IMG/VR virus record: IMGVR_UViG_3300023301_000041
Span: 1 to 35,423 of that record
DNA length: 35,423 nt
Reading direction: 5' to 3' (one strand)
Origin: a virus
Positions 33,142-35,423 of this stretch are shown in pieces. Positions within the stretch are counted from its first letter, which is position 1. Each line of letters opens with the position of its first letter. Under the pieces are notes generated by a model. The model did not search any database and was not told the DNA's origin. It saw nothing but the letters and a program-made list of their open reading frames with translations. The translations under genes and the position numbers were made by a program.

Positions 33142-33690
33142 TTAAAATTCGTTTGTATCTTTCTTTTTTATTTCCATTGCTTCGTGTTTTTTTATTTGTT
33201 TGCAAATAAACTTCTGAGTAAAATTATAAGTTGTATTAATACGTTCGATAAAACTATCCACCTCACTTGGTTCAATTATTTCGGTTCTAATAACTATATT
33301 CATATCAAAAAAATCAATCGCATCTAGTGTGCAGTCTCTTGCTATTATCGCTCTATTCCAAACAGTATCGGCATAAATATTCTTACCACCGTACTCTACT
33401 GTATAAACACTTATTCCTACGGGTTCTTCTTCTAGTGGTTCTACTTCTAGTAACGTTAATACTTCATAATCATAGTAATAAGACCATGGTTTTCCCTCGT
33501 TATTCACAGTGTAATGACCTACTGTTCCATTTACAGGGTCAATAACTAGAGAAAATTCTTCAATCTCTTCTTTTGTTAATATTCTTTTTGTGATTTTATT
33601 TCTTATTTGATATTTCATATTATTCTCCTTTTTAGGTTTAACAGTAACTACTGATTCTTCGGTTATTTCTAACATTCTTTTTAAATCCAT
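33142..33690 (-). CDS. Unknown 182-residue protein
   Basis: ATG at 33690 (MDLKRMLEITEESVVTVKPK) is favoured because AGAGAAGTG lies just upstream; a GTG at 33699 is the in-frame alternative. The sequence is strand-rich with YQIRNKITKRILTKEEIEEF, NGTVGHYTVNNEGKPWSYYY and an acidic Pro/Glu stretch (VEPLEEEPVG), then a helical C-terminus. No motif recognised. It precedes the Cys-rich 171-residue gene by 24 nt. Confidence 0.58.
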   Translation of the reverse strand: MDLKRMLEITEESVVTVKPKKENNMKYQIRNKITKRILTKEEIEEFSLVIDPVNGTVGHYTVNNEGKPWSYYYDYEVLTLLEVEPLEEEPVGISVYTVEYGGKNIYADTVWNRAIIARDCTLDAIDFFDMNIVIRTEIIEPSEVDSFIERINTTYNFTQKFICKQIKKHEAMEIKKKDTNEF

Positions 33691-33717
33691 CTTATTCACT
33701 TCTCTTGGACAATTTTT

Positions 33718-33954
33718 TTACTCATAGTCATTGCCCATTTCTAAACTATTCCAAAGGCATTCAAAACATACTGCTTCGCTCTCATCAGAATAGTCACATT
33801 CAAAATAATCATCAAAACAATCATCACCAAAGCAATCATCTCCTCCAAAGCCATCATCTCCCGCAGAAAAGTCATCCGAAAAATTAGTAGTATCTTCACA
33901 AAATCCAATCTCAAATTCTTCTCCACAATAAATACAGGTTACTATTTTAGCCAT
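33718..33954 (-). CDS. Small zinc-ribbon-like protein with an acidic DD-C-F insert
   Basis: 78 residues, ATG after AAGGAGGAATAATA. CIYC near residue 7 and CFEC near residue 63 look like the two halves of one zinc ribbon. Between them lies a low-complexity acidic insert with repeats of GGDDCF, GDDCF and DDYFECDY carrying further cysteines. A metal- or nucleic-acid-binding role is likely but unspecified. It is separated by two nucleotides from the zinc-ribbon gene upstream. Confidence 0.6.
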   Translation of the reverse strand: MAKIVTCIYCGEEFEIGFCEDTTNFSDDFSAGDDGFGGDDCFGDDCFDDYFECDYSDESEAVCFECLWNSLEMGNDYE

Positions 33955-33956
33955 TA

Positions 33957-34142
33957 TTATTCCTCCTTTTTCAGAACGATGTGTCCTGCACTTTGTTTTT
34001 TAATCACTTCCGTGTAACAATTTTTGCATATTATCGTATGGTATTCCGTAACATCTTTCGCAACTCTACCTATTTGCTCTAACTGTTCATTTTCTAATTT
34101 AAATTCTGCACCACATCTTCTACAAACTATCATGAAATCCAT
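33957..34142 (-). CDS. Small zinc-ribbon protein
   Basis: 61 residues: MDFMIVCRRCGAEFKLENEQ, then CKNCYTEVIKKQ. Two CxxC pairs spaced about 30 residues apart form a single zinc ribbon. ATG follows AAAGGAGGAATAATA. The start of the gene resembles that of its neighbour at 33954, and both share the leader AGGAGGAATAATAATGG, which hints at duplication of the leader. Role unknown; likely nucleic-acid binding or adaptor. Confidence 0.65.
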   Translation of the reverse strand: MDFMIVCRRCGAEFKLENEQLEQIGRVAKDVTEYHTIICKNCYTEVIKKQSAGHIVLKKEE

Positions 34143-34144
34143 TA

Positions 34145-34204
34145 TTATTCCTCCTTTGATTCATAATCTTCACATTCATCCCAAAAACTATCATACTTAT
34201 TCAT
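34145..34204 (-). CDS. Possible 19-residue micro-ORF
   Basis: ATG at 34204 overlaps the end of the 49-residue gene and encodes MNKYDSFWDECEDYESKEE, stopping inside AAGGAGGAATAATAATG of the next gene. The residues are acidic and the stop/start arrangement is compact, but there is no strong ribosome site, so it may be a chance frame. Confidence 0.25.
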   Translation of the reverse strand: MNKYDSFWDECEDYESKEE

Positions 34205-34346
34205 CCATCTCAGCTATCATAATGTCAATTTCCACTAGTATTTCCTGTATTTTCTGGTGCATCTCTCTGTACTCTGGTACTGTAGGATATGGGATATCTC
34301 TAAGCCATACAAATTTTCTTAGCTCCTCAAGTTTTTCTTTACTCAT
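34197..34346 (-). CDS. Small helical protein (49 residues), unknown
   Basis: ATG at 34346 overlaps the stop of the second Cys-repeat gene (TAATG) and is preceded by GCGAGGGTGAAT. The product starts MSKEKLEELRKFVWLRDIPY, continues PTVPEYREMHQKIQEILVEI and ends IMIAEMDE. It is charged and helical. The coupled start and shared leader with the Cys-repeat genes support real expression. No family recognised. Confidence 0.55.
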   Translation of the reverse strand: MSKEKLEELRKFVWLRDIPYPTVPEYREMHQKIQEILVEIDIMIAEMDE

Positions 34347-34660
34347 TATTCACCCTCGCTTTTCTTTTCAACAATATCATATAAACCTGTACAATCTGTC
34401 CAACTTCTAAATTCTAGGCAACTTTCACAACCTACACAGCCTATACAATCTATACAATTTTTGCAATGTCCACAATCTGTACAGTCTGTACAATTTGTAC
34501 AATCTCTGCAAAATATACAATTAAAGCAATCTATGCAATTCATGCACTTTGTGCAATTCACCAATGATTTAGAATTCAGTACTGCTTGCTTTTTTGTACA
34601 ATATTTTGAATCCCAAAAATTCTTATCTTTATCCATCCAACAATCATTTACCTTTTTCAT
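34346..34660 (-). CDS. Cys-every-third-residue repeat protein, copy B
   Basis: About 104 residues. Of two adjacent ATGs I prefer 34660, seven bases after GAGG, overlapping the stop of copy A. A 36-residue head (CWMDKDKNFWDSKYCTKKQA) is followed by 16 cysteines at exact three-residue spacing, with units such as CIDCFNCIFCRDCTNCTDC, mostly (N/D)-Cys. The end is TDCTGLYDIVEKKSEGE. No known domain is recognised. Strict period-three cysteines fit a metal-binding or disulfide-laddered rod, or one face of a left-handed beta-helix. It is a tandem paralog of the gene upstream. Confidence 0.75.
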   Translation of the reverse strand: MKKVNDCWMDKDKNFWDSKYCTKKQAVLNSKSLVNCTKCMNCIDCFNCIFCRDCTNCTDCTDCGHCKNCIDCIGCVGCESCLEFRSWTDCTGLYDIVEKKSEGE

Positions 34661-34884
34661 CATTCACCCTCGCTTTCTTGTCTATGCTGATGTATACAGG
34701 CTGTGCAATATGTGCAATTTTTGCAATTTATGCAATTTGTGCAATCTTCGCAATCTATGCAATCTATGCAATATTTACAATCTACAAGCGTCTCGGAATA
34801 CTTTATTGACTGTTCTTTTGTATATTTCTTTGCATTCCATGAATTGTCGCTTTCATCTATCCAGTGACCATATTCTTTAAACAT
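34660..34884 (-). CDS. Cys-every-third-residue repeat protein, copy A
   Basis: About 74 residues. ATG at 34884 follows GAGGAAGAATAAA; an upstream TTG at 34926 would add 14 residues homologous to the C-terminus of copy B and is less likely. The head (HWIDESDNSWNAKKYTKEQS) matches copy B (W.D....W..K.YTK.Q), then ten cysteines occur at exact three-residue spacing (DCKYCIDCIDCEDCTNC and so on). It ends HQHRQESEGE, sharing SEGE with copy B. Function unknown. It lies just downstream of the deoxyribosyltransferase-like gene. Confidence 0.72.
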   Translation of the reverse strand: MFKEYGHWIDESDNSWNAKKYTKEQSIKYSETLVDCKYCIDCIDCEDCTNCINCKNCTYCTACIHQHRQESEGE

Positions 34885-34922
34885 TTTATTCTTCCTCGCT
34901 TTCTTTTCAACAATATCTAGGG
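34885..34922 (-). pseudogene. Remnant of a third Cys-repeat gene
   Basis: Upstream of copy A, bases 34885-34915 encode DIVEKKARKNK and match at the DNA level the C-terminal end of copy B (shared CTTTTCAACAATATC on the plus strand, followed by the shared TCGCTTTC and ribosome-site region). This looks like the tail of an earlier or donor copy left after tandem duplication or deletion. It is too short to be a gene. Confidence 0.5.
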
Positions 34923-35231
34923 TCAAACTCTAGGAACTAAATATTCTATCTTTTTGCCCTTAGATTGTGCATACTGTATCTCTGATAAAGTACTCACTCC
35001 CACATAGCCACCCACGTTAATAACAAAGATACTGTCTGATAAGTCAATCTTATACTTGTGCATTTCATCTAACATTTCTTTAACTCCAAGTTCCCATACT
35101 TCATCATCCCCCGAATGTCCAAACAAACCAACCGTGTAGACCACGTTCCCTTCAAGCGTTAATCTCTTTTGTTCCTCTAAAAACTGTTTTTTAAACTTAC
35201 TGCTTCCACACAATGTTACTGATTTAAACAT
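34923..35231 (-). CDS. Nucleoside deoxyribosyltransferase-like protein (DUF4406 type)
   Basis: 102 residues, ATG 35231 after GAAGGGGGAGTAAA. It starts FKSVTLCGSSKFKKQFLEEQ, a nucleotide-binding strand-loop-helix with CGS, and ends DSIFVINVGGYVGVSTLSEI followed by QYAQSKGKKIEYL. The pattern IxGSxxF...D.I.VIN.GGY.G.ST..EI.YA...GK.I.YL is typical of small nucleoside 2-deoxyribosyltransferase-like proteins, which are frequent in phages and may act on modified nucleotides or salvage. The catalytic Glu is plausibly in SEIQYA. Its partners are unknown. Confidence 0.78.
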   Translation of the reverse strand: MFKSVTLCGSSKFKKQFLEEQKRLTLEGNVVYTVGLFGHSGDDEVWELGVKEMLDEMHKYKIDLSDSIFVINVGGYVGVSTLSEIQYAQSKGKKIEYLVPRV

Positions 35232-35253
35232 TTTACTCCCCCTTCACTTACTG

Positions 35254-35319
35254 CTATTTTAAAGTTTGTGTTATTCTTTCTTCTGCTATTTTAAAATATG
35301 TTTCATTCTCTATCTTCAT
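35254..35319 (-). CDS. Possible 21-residue micro-ORF
   Basis: ATG at 35319 overlaps the end of the preceding gene and encodes MKIENETYFKIAEERITQTL plus a final Lys. The ribosome site is weak. Part of it (around CTGCTATTTTAAA) is one of two direct repeats at 35251-35296, so it may be a chance frame in duplicated leader DNA. Confidence 0.22.
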   Translation of the reverse strand: MKIENETYFKIAEERITQTLK

Positions 35320-35423
35320 AATCAGCTAACTTTTGAAATATAGCATACAAAGATTCTAATACAACTTTTGACCCTACTATCTCCTGATCGTTTTTTGTTA
35401 ATAAGTCCGCATGAGCTATATAA
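35303..35423 (-). CDS. C-terminal end of an unknown protein, cut by the right edge
   Basis: Reading in from the right edge, the minus strand is open for about 39 codons, including IAHADLLTKNDQEIVGSKVV, LESLYAIFQKLADYEDRE, then TGA at 35303-35305. The end resembles small phage proteins with a KLADYED signature, which occur widely but have no known role. The N-terminus lies outside the window. Confidence 0.5.
   Translation of the reverse strand, partial: YIAHADLLTKNDQEIVGSKVVLESLYAIFQKLADYEDRE

Noticed and set aside
33741-33926. Second minus-strand frame overlapping the acidic zinc-ribbon gene
   Set aside because: It lies entirely inside the better supported gene in another frame, with no ribosome site.
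34461-34880. Plus-strand frame with repeating CNLCNLCN-like residues opposite the Cys-repeat genes
   Set aside because: It arises because the 9-bp periodic DNA is open on both strands. The minus-strand copies have good ribosome sites, coupled starts and a conserved head.

Overview
The window looks like the late (virion) half of a tailed phage or prophage genome from a low-GC Firmicute. The DNA is very A+T-rich. Ribosome binding sites are AAGGAGG/GGTGAT-like, GTG and TTG starts are common, and the one clear promoter is a perfect vegetative sigma-A type. Every supported gene lies on the minus strand, so transcription runs from high to low coordinates; the plus strand holds no gene I can support. 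The tape measure, distal tail and tail-lysin-type proteins point to a siphovirus with a long non-contractile tail. No host can be named with confidence.

Layout in the direction of transcription. (1) 35423-31287, accessory and regulatory genes: the end of an unknown gene, a nucleoside deoxyribosyltransferase-like protein, two tandem paralogs with a cysteine at every third residue, two small zinc-ribbon proteins, micro-ORFs and several unknown small proteins. A consensus promoter with an extended -10 sits at 31970-31998. (2) 31907-26165, genes after that promoter: an unknown protein, a helix-turn-helix/zinc-ribbon protein that may be a late regulator, an unknown protein, then three likely virion genes (a 116-aa tail-type protein, a 957-aa protein built of 20-residue repeats, and a 112-aa beta-sandwich-like protein). 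(3) 26080-22089, a nuclease cassette bracketed by tRNA-Thr(UGU) and tRNA-Pro(UGG): an acidic membrane-type protein, a RecU-like resolvase, a small unknown, a beta-CASP metallo-beta-lactamase nuclease and a calcineurin-like phosphoesterase, closed by an intrinsic terminator. (4) 22056-13119, packaging and head: a zinc ribbon, a candidate small terminase, the large terminase interrupted by a LAGLIDADG intein in its P-loop, portal, a protease-like/scaffold gene with an internal start, a head decoration candidate and the major capsid protein. (5) 13044-9192, connector and tail-completion genes ending in the major tail protein and a strong terminator. (6) 9092-1, a small gene flanked by two terminators, two genes in the tail-chaperone position, tape measure, distal tail protein and a tail-tip protein cut by the left edge.

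The order terminase, portal, protease/scaffold, capsid, connectors, major tail, tape measure, Dit, Tal is the canonical siphovirus morphogenesis order. Departures from it are the fibre-like genes and the tRNA-bracketed nuclease block placed upstream of the terminase, the intein, the terminators inside the tail operon, and the Cys-every-third-residue gene array. No stretch longer than about 300 bases lacks a gene.
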